Origin: Protea cynaroides
Lineage: Eukaryota > Streptophyta > Magnoliopsida > Proteales > Proteaceae
NCBI GenBank assembly: GCA_028583415.1
Contig: CM053268.1
Coordinates: 13,363,555 to 13,427,554 of the forward strand
Length of the DNA stretch: 64,000 nucleotides
Direction: 5' to 3'
A program made the position numbers and the translations under genes. This document shows, in pieces, positions 23,485 to 34,785 of the stretch. The notes beneath the pieces were generated by a model that ran no database searches, was not told the DNA's origin, and was given only the letters and a program-made list of their open reading frames with translations. Within the stretch, counting starts at the first letter, position 1. The number at the start of each line of letters is the position of its first letter.

Positions 23485-23600
23485 AGGGTCGATGGTGAGG
23501 GTCGATGGTATGTCAGACCCTTAATGTCCGACCCTGTGTTTTTCTGTCAGATTCCCGAGAGCTGAGGGTCGATTAAAGTGTCCGACCCTCTGACCAAAAA
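23485..23600. promoter_or_regulatory. GGTCGA/CGACCC-rich block between gag and the antisense gene of E2
   Basis: ACAGGGTCGATGGTGAGGGTCG, CAGACCC, GTCCGACCCTGTG and GAGGGTCGATTAAAG cluster in about 115 bp. The block lies between the gag start (minus strand) and the leader exon of the antisense gene (plus strand). Placement suggests a shared promoter; function not shown. Confidence 0.4.
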
Positions 23601-23746
23601 TCAGATTTTTAAAGTCGGATTTTGGGTCATTTTCTATTATTTCCCTCCCGTTTCGACTCGCCTCTTCTCTCCAAGTTGCTACAGTGCTACTTCACTGTTG
23701 TGGATCGATTTTAGTCCGAGTTTCGACATCCACTTCATCCCTACAG

Positions 23747-24193
23747 GTATGCTTTCCCATTTTTACCTGTTTTTAGGTTTCCATTCCTAGGTTTTTGCCC
23801 ATTTAACTTGTATTTTTCAAATTAAACTTTTTCCAACCGTAAAAATTCGATTTTTATTGGGGGCTTTTGTTGTTGGTGTCTTGAGGAACGAAAGCCCTCA
23901 AAAATTTTTGAGTTTCATCGGTTGGTTATCGAGAAACTTAGATTTTTCTCTTTTTGCCCTAACTTGTCGAAATTTTTCGATTTCTTGCAATTTCTTCAAA
24001 TTGGGCCTTGTCAGTAAAAATTTCCTTCTGTTTAACTGTTGTATGATGTGTTGGAACTTACGTAGGTCCTCCTGCCCACTTGTATGGGTGAAAAGTGAGG
24101 CTTTTGACCAACTTACGTCGTTATAATGTCCAATTTTTAAATTTTTATCCTATTAACTCCTTGTTTTCTTTTTTTTTTCTTTCTTATCTGCAG
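23747..24193 (+). other. Intron of the E2 antisense gene (447 bp)
   Basis: Donor CCCTACAG|GTATGC at 23747 and acceptor TTTCTTATCTGCAG at 24193, preceded by a T-rich tract, are near-consensus plant splice sites. The acceptor is 5 nt upstream of the ATG at 24199. A block at 23888-23962 (GAAAGCCCTCAA, TTTCATCGGTTGGTT, TTTTTGCCCTAA) is conserved in the E3 copy. Confidence 0.7.
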
Positions 24194-24198
24194 ATACT

Positions 24199-25592
24199 AT
24201 GGCTCGTACCAAAGTACCAAGAGTTTGTGATCCGCTTCACTTCCGCTCCAAAGAAGCCGAGGCACAGTATGCCTACTATACAGGCAAGAAGGTAGAAGGG
24301 GGTCGTATGGTGAACCTGGCTGAGCTAGCCTTGTTCAATGTGGAGAGAGCTTTTGGTGATATGGGATGGCTCCCTGTCATCACATACGATGTGTGCACAT
24401 GTCCAGAGTTAGTGCGCCGGTTTTCTCTGTAACCTTCGATTGTGGGAAACCACAACGATGTGGAGCTTGGTCAGGAGTTGCGCATCACTAGCTACGTCAA
24501 GGGGGTGCAGATTTCCTTTGATTATCGGCAGCTGACCGACCTATTGGGCATTCCTTATGATGGTCCTATGGTGTACTGTGCACCTGGTGAGCACGACTTT
24601 ATTGAGATGTGGTTGCGGGTCGAGATTGATAGTCAGTTACTACAGCCAGATCACTGGCAGATGAGGGCGTGCTACTTGCGTCCGGCTCCGCGTGTGTTCT
24701 GTAGGATAATTCAGCATAACCTGATCCCGCAGAGTGGGCACTATGAGAGGGTGTCTCAGCTGACCCAATTTTTGATCTACAGTATATGCACTCATCAGCC
24801 CGTCTGTCTTCCTTACATCATCATGCGGACGATGATCAGTGCTACATTGTTCGGTCATAGGGGTAATCTACCCTATGGACGTATGATCACCACACTGTTG
24901 ATTCATCTGGGGGTTGACCTAGTTGATGAGAAGATTCAGGAGAAGACCTTCTCGTCGCCTCTAGATTGGGAGGCTATATGCACGATGGGACTTCGAGATG
25001 CTCAGGTTAGCGATGATGAGAGGAAGGCGATGGTGCGCCCTCACACTCGGGTTGAGGTGGCTGATGCTAAGGCTGCCGGCTTCCGCCGCTAGAGCTCAAG
25101 TGGATCTCGTCGACGATGATGATCGTATCTACATGGACGTCGACGCGATACCCCGCCTTCACCTACACATGCGGCTGGAGTTGGTACTTCGTATGCGGCG
25201 GATTCTGTACCTAAGACTGGTCCTTCTCATGAGGTTGGTCCTTCGCATCCGTCTTCTGATATGATGGAGATGTTGCGCGAGATCAGAGAGACTCAGCGTA
25301 GATCGGACCTGAGGATGGAGGAGTTGCTAGATGCTCAGCGCATGAGAGTGGATGAGCTGTTGGCTGCTCAAGACACATCCGACGCACGGATAGGTGAGCT
25401 CATGGAGATCCGGGTGGGACCGACAGGAGAGTAGCCGATCTCACGGCTAGTCTACAGATGACCCGGACTCGGATAGCCCGGTTGACTAGAGTCTATGCTT
25501 TGAGGACTACGACGAGAGATCGTGAGGCTCCACCTCCTCCTTCGCCTCCCGCTTCCCGATTGTACCTTTTGTTTTTCCCGTACTTCGAGTAA
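24199..25592 (+). pseudogene. Antisense extra gene of E2 (putative plant transposon protein-like)
   Basis: It runs opposite to the E2 gag-pol, between the 5' LTR and gag, starting MARTKVPRVCDPLHF. The first frame reaches a single TAA at 24430-24432 and resumes in the same phase to 25092. Blocks: MVNLAELALFNVERAFGDMG, ITSYVKGVQISFDYRQLTDL, a Trp/Arg-rich middle, IIQHNLIPQSGHYERVSQL, LPYIIMRTMISATLF, GNLPYGRMITTLLIHLGVDL and LDWEAICTMGLRDAQVSDDE. The tail needs two shifts (near 25075 and 25152): acidic DDDDRIYMDVDA, HEVGPSHPSSDMMEMLREI, a probable coiled coil, and a PPPPSPP end at 25592. About 465 codons in all. The core resembles the plant domain called putative plant transposon protein; no enzyme motif is visible. 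Confidence 0.75.
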
Positions 25593-25821
25593 CCGTCCGG
25601 GTTGTGGACCTGTACTCGCTTTAGATATATATTTACACTTTGTTTCGCTCTCATTGTATGTCAACTTGTTTCTCCTTTTAATAGATGTATTATTCTCTTT
25701 TTAAATTTGGTCTCAACATCACTTGTGCTTATAATGTGTTAATAATACTGTTTTTATTTTATCCTATCCCAGTTCACTATTGCTGTGAATGTATGATAGT
25801 TCAGCGGGCAAGGCCTGAGAT

Positions 25822-25833
25822 GCTCTGATACCA
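25822..25833 (-). other. E2 primer binding site
   Basis: The minus strand reads TGGTATCAGAGC three bases after the LTR end, a 12-nt match to the 3' end of plant initiator tRNA-Met. Confidence 0.9.
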
Positions 25834-25836
25834 AGT

Positions 25837-28165
25837 TGTCACACCCCAATTCTGCACATTTCATAATGGTGTGATGAACCGCTAAATAACCAACGGTTCA
25901 ACCAGGATCTTAAATAGGCTATCCCCGCGTTACCTGAACCTTCATACACTCACCATCATAATCAGAGTAAATACACAATAGCGGAAGTCTTATAAATAAA
26001 TGAACTGAGAACTAAAATGATATCCATAAATAATAGCAAATTATTCTTTGTTTAACTGAGACATAAATATTTAAGTACCAAATACATGTCTTATAAATCC
26101 AATAAAGAAACCTATAAAAATATCTAGTCAAATACACACGAGTTGCACTCGCAAGAGGAGTCGTGTGTATCATCTTTAGCTCCAGCTTCCATTGCTGCTA
26201 CCGTCCCGTACGTAGAAGCATTCATATAGTCTTCAACTGTGTAACCTGCATCACCAACTAAAAATATTTGACGTCGAGGGGTGAGCACACAACACGGCTC
26301 AGTGAGTAGCCAAAATAATGTAATATTTCATATGCATGCACATTCATTTATCTCTTTGGTCTGGTTTATAGTTTGCAATGCGCAATAGAAAGGTTGGGTG
26401 GTCAAAGATTAACGTTTATTGACACCGCCTCTATACACAGGGTGTGGAAGTCCGCCCAAAGGTTAACGTTTATCATCGTCCCCATCCACCCTACCATAAC
26501 ATTATACAACAAAGGTTAACGTCTATTGCTATATAATGCTATACCAACACGTAAGCCCCTGTTAGCGAGGGCTTGCAAACTGGGCTCGCTACTAACCAAT
26601 CCTAATGCCAAACAGTGTATCCAAGGCCTCACCCCAACATCCCTCAGAATGTCCATAGAGATAGAGCTAAGGCCCCCCGGTAGAGTCAGAGACTACAAGG
26701 ACCGAGACCACCTCCCCTGATACCCTACGACACAATAGTTCTGCTAAGGTAATGGCGATACGATGATGTCAATGCACAAGACTTGAGTTAGAGATAGAGC
26801 TAAAGTGCTGAGACCCGCCAAAGGTTAATGTTTATTGACGTTCTCATCACACCTCCCCTGATACTCGCTCGCATCAAGTACATCAACCACACACATACAA
26901 GCACATGCCTATTCCTATCATCATCATCATCATCATCATCATGTTATAAACAATAAAGTAAATATGCATGAACAAGTAATAGAAATATTGGATGGCATGC
27001 TGTATGCACATTACAAACATATCATATTTGCATAGAATCAAACATGGCATAGGACTCAAGAATTAGAAAACAGTTTATTATTAACCGATTTAGTTTGGAG
27101 TTAAGGTTCCTCACCTTAGTTTGCTATAAGATATTTTTCCAAGCTTTAAAATCACCTCTACAGTGTTATTATAATGCTAGCAAACCTAACAAAGTCGATA
27201 GAATTTAATTAGAATTAATTCCGAATTTAAAAACCATGCTGTTAACTGAGGGTCGATCAGAGGTTCGATGCTCAGGATACATAGGGTCGATGGGTCTATC
27301 GACCCTACCCTCTGTCTGAACTTCCCGAATGCTGAGGGTCGATGGTCAGGGTGCCTAGGGTCGATGGGTCTATCGACCCTGTGTGCGACCCTCGGTGCAC
27401 TCTGGTCCAATTTTCACTTTTTAATTCATTCTTTGTGTTTGGGGTCCTATGGCCTGTTTCCACATTCCATTAAACATTCATTCCATGGTCTGAAACCATG
27501 ATTCATCCTCCTATATGGCTTTCATGCATTATCCTAGGGTTTTCCATGAAAACCTAACCATGAATGGATGGTTTGGGTTTCTCCAAAATCCTACACTCAA
27601 CCATATCTAACCTAAGGTCTGTAGAAACTCATGAAATTAGTATCCATACCTGAGAAGATTACTTTTCTCTGGAAATTCTTCTCCTTTTTGCTAAGTCTTC
27701 TTCCTTGCCTCTTTTCTTCCTCTTTTCCTTCTTCTCTCTTTCTCTCAATTCAATTAGGGTTGTGAAAGGAGTGAAAGTGGCTTAGGGATGTCCTTTAAAT
27801 AGAGTAGGAATGTCCTATAATAGTCCCATTGAGATTTAGAAAGAATCCCAATCAAAAATTAGGAAATTTCTTAATTTCAGTTTCGGCGACAAGTGAGGGT
27901 CGATGAGAGGGTCGATGATCCCGTCGACCCTGTGGTCTGACACTGTCCGACCCTCTCCCAAATTTTAAGGGTCTGAGTTTCTGATGTGGGAGGGTCGACC
28001 CTGTTTAGCTGGGTATGCGACCCTTCCTCTATTTTAAGTGTTTTTGGGTCGATTTGATACCTGGGATCTCGCTCTCCTTCACGCCCTTGGTCCATTTGAC
28101 TCGACTATGATGGGTGAACCTGGTTCAAGGTGGTAAGACCGGATTAATTTGACACGGGTCTTACA
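25837..28165 (-). mobile_element. E2 5' LTR (2329 bp)
   Basis: This is the complete LTR, retaining the 27245-27395 GGTCG block lost from the other copy and a second block at 27895-28025. AACGTTAACCTTTG-type motifs lie near 26403, 26457, 26510 and 26818. A CAT/ATG microsatellite at 26917-26942 is longer than in the left copy. Confidence 0.95.
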
Positions 28166-28170
28166 GGAAG

Positions 28171-30099
28171 CACCTAAGAATGTTGTAGAGATCAAAAGTT
28201 TTTTGGGTTTAGCTGGTTATTATAGACAATTCATGAAGGACTACTCCAGGATCACAGTGCCTCTTACCAAGTTAACCAAGAAGGGAGAAAAGTTTACTTG
28301 AACTGATAAGTGTGAAGAATGTTTCCAGACTCTAAAAGCCAAGTTAATATTGGCACCCATCTTGACCAATCCGGTACCAGGACAGCCATTTACCCTATAC
28401 ACAGATGCCTCCAGATTGGGTTTGGGATGCGTTCTGATGCAACGAGAGCAAGTGATTGCTTATGCTTTGAGACATTTGAAAGAGAACGAGAAGCATTACC
28501 CTACACTTGACTTGGAGTTAGCAACGGTGATTCATGGAATCAAGACTTGGAGACATTACTTGTACGGTGAAAAATTCCAGATCAAGTCGGATCACAAGAG
28601 TTTTACCTATCTTTTCACTCAGAAAGAGTTGAACATGAGGCAGAGAAGGTGGTTAGAGCTCTTGAAGGATTAATACTATGATATTCAATATCATCCTGGA
28701 AAGGCCAATGTGGTTGCAGATGCCTTGAGTAGAAAATATTGAAGCCAAAAGGAGGACCTAGTACAAACGTCACCTTGTGCTCTGCGGCGACAGCTTCCGA
28801 TTATAGCAAGGAATAGCTTATAATAGAGACTGTTAATGATCCCATAGAGCAAGGTTTGATCATAAGTTTTCACTTATGTTCATTGCATTGAAGATTTTAC
28901 CAGATCTGACGGACGAAGTGAAAGCTATGATTCTACTAGACCCGTATCTGTGAATGGTGCGAGAAGATTTAGAAAAAGATAAACCCAACCCTGATTTCAC
29001 CTTGGATACGGAAAAGGTACTTAGATACAGAGGAAGGTTGTGTATATCTGAAAGTGAAGACTTGGACATTAGGAACAAGAAATGATAGAAGCTTATTGTA
29101 CTCCATATTCAGTGCATCCCGAAAGTACCAAGATGTACTATGATCTGAAACAGTTGTACTGGTGGAGAGGTATGAAAGCAGATGTGGCTTAGTATGTGCT
29201 TCAATGTCTGAATTATCAGCAAGTGAAGGCCGAGAGGTAGCGACCAGTAGGATTACTACAACCATTGCCTGAACCAGCATGGAAGTGGGACTGCATCACT
29301 ATGAACTTCGTCACTGGGTTACCATTGACTCTTAGATCAGTTGACACAGTCTGGTGATTGTCGATCATCTTACAAAGATGGCTCGCTTCATTGTTATTTG
29401 ACCTCAATATACCTTGGAGAGAGTAGAGCCAAGCTGTATGTGGATAACATTGTCGGATTGCATAATATACCCAAGAGCATAGTGTCAGATAGGGACCCAC
29501 GCTTTACCTCAAGTTTTAAGAGGGTCTACAGAAAGCAATGGGAATAAAGTTAAAATTTAGCATAATGTTTCACCCTCAAACCGATGGTCAGTCTGAAAGG
29601 ACCATTCACATTTTAAAAGATATGCTCCAAGCTTGCGCATTGATTTTAAAGAGCTTGGGATGAAAGATTTCCACTGATTGAGTTTGCTTACAACAACAGT
29701 TATCAAGCTACCATACAGACGTCACTATATGAAGCATTGTACGGTAGGAAGTGTTGAACCCCTCTATTTTGTAATGAAGTTGGTAAAGGTAGGATAGTGG
29801 GGCCAAAGTTTGTTGAAGAGACTTGTCGAATGGTAGACCAAATCAAGGAAAGGGTCAAGACAACTCAAGATTGTCAGAAGCACTATGCGGACCATCAACG
29901 CCGAGACCTTGAGTTCGTTGTAGGTAACAAAGTATTCTTAAAGATATCACCTATGCGGGGTCTGAAATGGTTTAGTAAGAAGAGGAAGTTGTGTCCTAGG
30001 TATATTGGACCTTATGAGATATTGACAAGACGTGAAAAAGTGGCATATCAACTAGCACTACCGCCATCTATGTCTGGTGTATATGATGTTTTCATATAA
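28171..30099 (+). pseudogene. pol: E3 RT tail, RNase H and integrase, heavily decayed
   Basis: It resumes the RT frame interrupted at 16809 (APKNVVEIKSFLGLAGYY). RNase H (28350-28673) keeps TLYTDASRLGLGC, DLELATV and KSDHKSFTYLF. Integrase is in scraps: LDIRN near 29070, a zinc-finger region with stops, YVDNIVGL, VSDRDPRFTS, and the GPY region SPMRGLKWF, RYIGPYEILTRREK in 29797-30099. The frame ends at PPSMSGVYDVFI and a stop. The chromodomain-like tail and the start of the 3' LTR are missing, so a deletion joins integrase to LTR. Confidence 0.88.
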
Positions 30100-30835
30100 A
30101 AAGGGGAAGTTGATGCGTGGCTTCACCAGGGTTTTCGGTGCAGGCAGGCGAGTGTCCATTCTCTCCCGTGCATGGAGGTATTGGTCAGCTTCAATGAGTG
30201 TAATCAGGCCTTACCTTAGCACTAGCATACATTATACCAGACCCTTGTGTGTAATAATATATCATGCATTTGCTTGCTTTCTTGTCTGTTTTTTCATGAG
30301 CACAAGTTGGAGAACTCATCCATGTGTCCGCCTTTTTTTTAGATGATGTTGCAGGTTCTACGGTTGCAGATTACGCGAATGCCGCAATCATCTCCACTAT
30401 GGCGCAATTGGATGTTCAACCTTTAGACAAAGATGGGAACGATGTTGATTGTGAGTGTGACGCATGTGTATTTGAGTAGGAGGAAGCTTGAAGAGATTTA
30501 TGTTTTTATTTATTTTCAGTTTAATTACATTTATAGTACTTTTGATGACCCAGTATTATAGTGTTGACTTTATGAATGGTATGAGATGAAGTTGATTGGA
30601 ACAAGAATAATTTGGATACAATGTTATTTAATTTATTTAAGTATCAATAGAAGCTTAGTTGACTTAGTTATTTTCACTATGTTATTTACTCTGAATTTTT
30701 ATTTTGTGACATTGGTCGAGGTGGGCTTGGTGGGGGTGCACACTGCTTACGTTATTCTAGGTTGGAACGAACATAAAATGCGTATCGATTCAGTCAGCTC
30801 TGAAATGTTACATATTGTAAATTTGGGGTCTGACA
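30100..30835 (+). mobile_element. Truncated LTR after E3 integrase
   Basis: The right end matches the LTR end pattern (AATTTGGGGTCTGACA). The conserved block ATGAGC...TTTTTAGATGATGTTGCAGG at 30294-30355 is shared with all Tekay-like LTRs here. The 5' part of the LTR (TGTAAGACC, TATA, leader) is absent, and the left edge near 30100-30220 is unclear. Confidence 0.65.
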
Positions 30836-30869
30836 ATAGATGTCCATGAATGACGGCCTTGGTACTGTA

Positions 30870-31690
30870 GGTACTGAACTAGGAACCCTACGTAAATGTG
30901 TGACTGCTCTCTAACCTCTGCCGAAGGAATGTCCCCACGTTGCTCATCATCATCATCATCCCTGTCAGCATCCATAGGATCCTCACCATTACAATCCTCA
31001 AGTGTTGCCTCCTTTATCTCCACTTGTACAACCTCTGTTGCTGGTCCACCCAAAGCTATAGGAATAAATGCTGGCCAAGGTCTAGCCTCGAGCTCATCAT
31101 CGCTAAGTATGGCATCCTGTAGACCTTTCATGTGTCGCAGCGAATGCCAACCAAAGACCGAGTGGACCGAACGTTCCACTCCCTCTTCACTGAAAATATC
31201 TACACCTACCATCTAAATAGATGTGTAAGTAGCTCCCATATGGTAAGTTCCCCGACCAGAAACACTATGTAGCTACTATCATAGTCCTTATCAAAATGTA
31301 GGGTAAACAGATCTGGTAACGAATAGCAATGCAGCAAGTCACATACTCGTTGAAGCAAGCGATTGCCTCCCACTGACCACTCCTCGAAAGGATGTTATGC
31401 TGGATGATCAGTATAGACTCTTGGGAAAGTTCTGTAAAACGACTCTCGGTGTGGCCTGCCCATCTATTTAAGCTACCTCCACATCTCCAATCTATCTGCC
31501 TCAGAAACGAAGGAAGTAGAAACAGTCTTCGGCCCCATGTAAATATAGTCTCCCTCGCAGATATGTCAAGTAAACCAACCAACTGATAGACATCAAAAGT
31601 GATGTATATCCCTCTCACTTTACTAGTTACTCTCAAACCCATCACTGCACCCTCATCGTCAACATTACCCTACTACCAATAATTTTCCAC
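30870..31690 (-). pseudogene. Third copy of the antisense extra gene, N-terminally truncated
   Basis: Minus-strand frames 31265-31645 and 30808-31212 align with the E2 protein: GLRVTSKVRGIYITFDVYQL, LLDIS, ILIIQHNILSRSGQWEAI, ICLPYILIRTMIVAT, then LQDAILSDDELEA and an acidic tail MDADRDDDDDEQ. A frameshift separates the two. It follows directly on an LTR end, the same place as in E2 and E3, but no gag follows, so this element is broken soon after. Confidence 0.65.
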
Positions 31691-32343
31691 TACCTCCACC
31701 TCCCATAAGGACTATTGCACTAAAGACTATGCATTAGTTTCAGCAAATGAGGCTAGAAAAATTCACTAGGTTATACAATGATTTTCCACAACCTAGGAAC
31801 TAGATCTAAACAATGGAAGAGACCCATGGCAACCTCTATTGTTCAAATGCATAGAAAGTCAAGTGAACCACCTACCAGCTAGAAGGTATACCCTACATGT
31901 GGTGGTAGAACACATAACCCATGCTACTATAGCGCCATGGGAAAATCACATGGGAGGTATTCCGGGAGGCCGTCCTGGCCAACTATGCTCCCCAGAGGCG
32001 TGAACCAAGTACAAAAATCATTAAGGCCATCAGAAGGGATCAAGATTCTAAGAAGGATTCGTCTATACATTCCTTGGTGTTGTTGCTGTACCACCTCCCT
32101 CACCTGTCCTCCCGGACACTAACTTAACAATGATAAAGAAGAGGCCCTCTACTGCCTTGGTGAAGAGAGTAGTAGAAGAACCACATCAAATTATTCATAC
32201 AAAGACGAAAGCCAAGAAACAACCTGTCCTTTTTGTGTACAGGGATTTGCCACAAAAGCTACCCAAGTGCACCTTGTGCCTTTGGATCGGTTACCCGCGA
32301 TCGATCTGTCCCTAGTTAAATGACACTTTAAACTTCCAACAGT
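31691..32343 (+). other. Unassigned sequence with a zinc-knuckle-like frame
   Basis: Only one frame is notable: 32130-32315 ends KLPKCTLCLWIGYPRSICP, a C-x2-C-x4-Y-x4-C pattern, i.e. a CCHC knuckle with His replaced by Tyr. A basic stretch (TKTKAKKQP) precedes it. Such C-terminal knuckles occur in MULE/FAR1-type proteins and in gag. I cannot tell which, and no other domain is visible. Confidence 0.3.
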
Positions 32344-34293
32344 TGTCACACCCCAATTCTGGACTAACTAGAAGTGTGATGAACCATCATAAGAATCAAC
32401 GGTTTAAGCTGGGATCTCGTAAGATTGTGCCAACAATCAAACCATACTCATCCAGAACACAATCAGAGATAATAAATAATAAGCGGAAGTCTTTAGTAAT
32501 GAACTGAGTGTCTAATGTGATAACTAAATATTTAACCAGTTATCTTAAGAAATCAAAACATAAATATAATAAACTATTACAATTCCCATAAGTCAAATAC
32601 AAAAAATAGAATACTAAGCGTAAACTCGATGAAACACTTGCATGATGAGTCATACTCATCCTCTACAGCTTGCACGTCCATAGCAGCCAAGTGTCCATAC
32701 GTTGGCACACTGATAAAATCTTTGACAGTAACACCTGTTACATCAGAAACTAAAAAGAATGGTGCACGTGAGGGTCAGCTCTCCAACATGAGCTTAATGA
32801 GTGAACAAAACAATGCAACAAACATATGCATGCAATCAAATTCATATCTTTGGATCTGGTATAAGTTTACAAATGTGCTATGGTAAGGATAGGTGGCCAC
32901 CACACCTCCATGCACGAGAGTGTGAGCATGCCCAATGGATCACACATCGCTGTGGCCCCACATCACTCACTATAGAATAGAGATAGAGCTAGAGTTCCTG
33001 GATCACACACCGCTAGAACCCTCTTGATACCCTACCCCATACCAGTACGTATGCTCCTACTAGTGAGGGCTTGCAAATTAGGTTCGTGACTAACCAATCC
33101 TAGATGTCATCAAAGGTTTGTATCCAAGGCCTTACCCCAGCATCCCTCAATACCCTCGTAGAGATAGAGCTAAGGCTCACTGGCAGAGCTTACAGCCACA
33201 CACCGCGTACACCTCCCCTGATATCATACGACATACTAGTTCTACTAAGATAACAGCGATACAATGATGTCAACGTGAAGAACAGAATAGAGATAGAACT
33301 AGAATACCCAGATTACACACCGCAGTACTCCCCTGATACTCTACCCCAATCCAACACATTGATCACATACACAAGCACATGCCTATTCCTATCATCATTA
33401 TCATAATGGAATAAAATAACAAATAGAAATATATGAACAGGAATAACAGTAATTGGATGACATGTTATATACACAATCAATATAGCATAACAACATACAG
33501 ATCATGGCATCATTCACATTAACAGAAAGTAAAGAGTAGCTTGTTATTAGCAAATTAGTTTAAGTCTTGTTTCCTCACATGTGATTGATGTTTGTTTTTC
33601 TTTTAGGCTTTGGAAATTACTTTGAACTAGTTGGAAACCTAGACAATTTATGAATTTAGATTTGATTTGATTTCATCAAGTTACAGTAGATAGAAACCTT
33701 GTCTGGTCTCTAAAATATGCTTTCAGCCAATGACTGGTCGCATCAGTGGTCTCAGTTATATGTCTACCAGACATTGTGTGGTCAACTCTGTGGTTGCATA
33801 TACTATCAACCACTGAAGCAATCGTACAAACCCTGGGTCACTTTTTGAGAGTCTGTGGTCGACTCACTGGTTGCACTATGGTCGACCAGTGATGCGACCA
33901 CACAACCTTCAGGTCATGATTCAGGCTTGGGCTTCGATCTGATCCTTTGGCTTGACACTGGGATCCATCCTAAGTTCATTCTAAGGCCATCATCCCTTAT
34001 TTGATTCATTCATTATAACCTTAATCATTATAGTCCTCCATACGAATTTAAATCAACATATTAGAATCGAAAGCATAGCTTAAATCTGATTTCCTTGTAA
34101 TAAATATTCCCAATCTCCAATCCTACTGTAACTTAGCCTTCTACAGAGATGAGAAACTTACAATAGATCCTTGACATAGTAGGTTGGAGACCCAATGGCA
34201 TAAACCCTCTCTGTAGAGCTCCTTCTTCTTCTCCTTCTCTAAGCTTTCTTCTTTTTCTTCTTCTTTAAGCTTTCTTCTTCTTCTTCTTCTTCT

Positions 34294-34358
<65 letters not shown>

Positions 34359-34785
34359 ATAGTTTTAGGGTTTAAGATTGATCCAAAAGAGTAAAAGAGA
34401 GTAGAGGGATTTCCTCTATATAGAGAGAAAACTTTCATATAGAGTCATTTCTCAATTAAGAGAGAGACCTCCTTAAATTAGGAAAGTTTCTTAAACACGG
34501 AGTCGATTTTGGGCTTGACCGATCTACTCACCGATCTAATAATCTGTCGACCACACAATAGAAAACAGTTGACCACAAAAATCTAAATTTGACCGGTCGA
34601 CCACATAAACAAAAATAGTCGACCACACAACTAAATTTGACTATTTTGACTGGTTTGATTGGTCTGCCAACCAGGCTCAGTGGTTTCCTCATATGAATGG
34701 TTGGTTTGAGCTGATTACGATGGAAAGAATGGTCACGACATGAGAATATAAGGTTAGACCGGGTTCATGGTGTACGGGTTTTACA
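32344..34785 (-). mobile_element. Minus-strand Tekay-like LTR (2442 bp)
   Basis: Plus-strand TGTCACACCCC at 32344 and GGGTTTTACA at 34785 are LTR ends (minus strand TGTAAAACCCG...GTGTGACA). About 45 bp after it resemble an internal 3' end, with a purine tract (minus AAAGGTAGTGGAGT), so it is a 3' LTR whose element is lost beyond about 34830. GTCGACC-rich blocks lie at 33730-33905 and 34500-34680, and the hairpin region at 33055-33100. It is diverged from the E1/E2 LTRs. Confidence 0.85.
34205..34358. repeat. (CTT)n and (CT)n microsatellite in LTR leader
   Basis: CTT-rich runs pass into an almost perfect CT dinucleotide run of about 60 bp ending at 34358. On the LTR strand this is the GA-rich leader, expanded as a microsatellite. 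Confidence 0.95.

Larger units (their letters stand above)
16810..28165 (-). mobile_element. E2: full-length Tekay/Del-like Ty3/gypsy element (11,356 bp), TSD GGAAG
   Basis: Both ends are exact: plus-strand TGTCACACCCC at 16810 and GGGTCTTACA at 28165. Perfect GGAAG target duplications lie at 16805-16809 and 28166-28170, within the E3 RT codons. Minus-strand order: 5' LTR, primer site, antisense gene on the plus strand, gag, protease, RT, RNase H, integrase with chromodomain-like tail, polypurine tract, 3' LTR. By eye the two LTRs differ at about 11 of the first 385 bases (about 97% identity), plus a 205-214 bp deletion in the left copy. It is moderately young but disabled. Confidence 0.97.

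Noticed and set aside
31937..32122. Possible MULE transposase core upstream of the knuckle-like frame
   Set aside because: I looked for a DDE core or SWIM motif in all frames and found none, so only the knuckle is reported, at low confidence.
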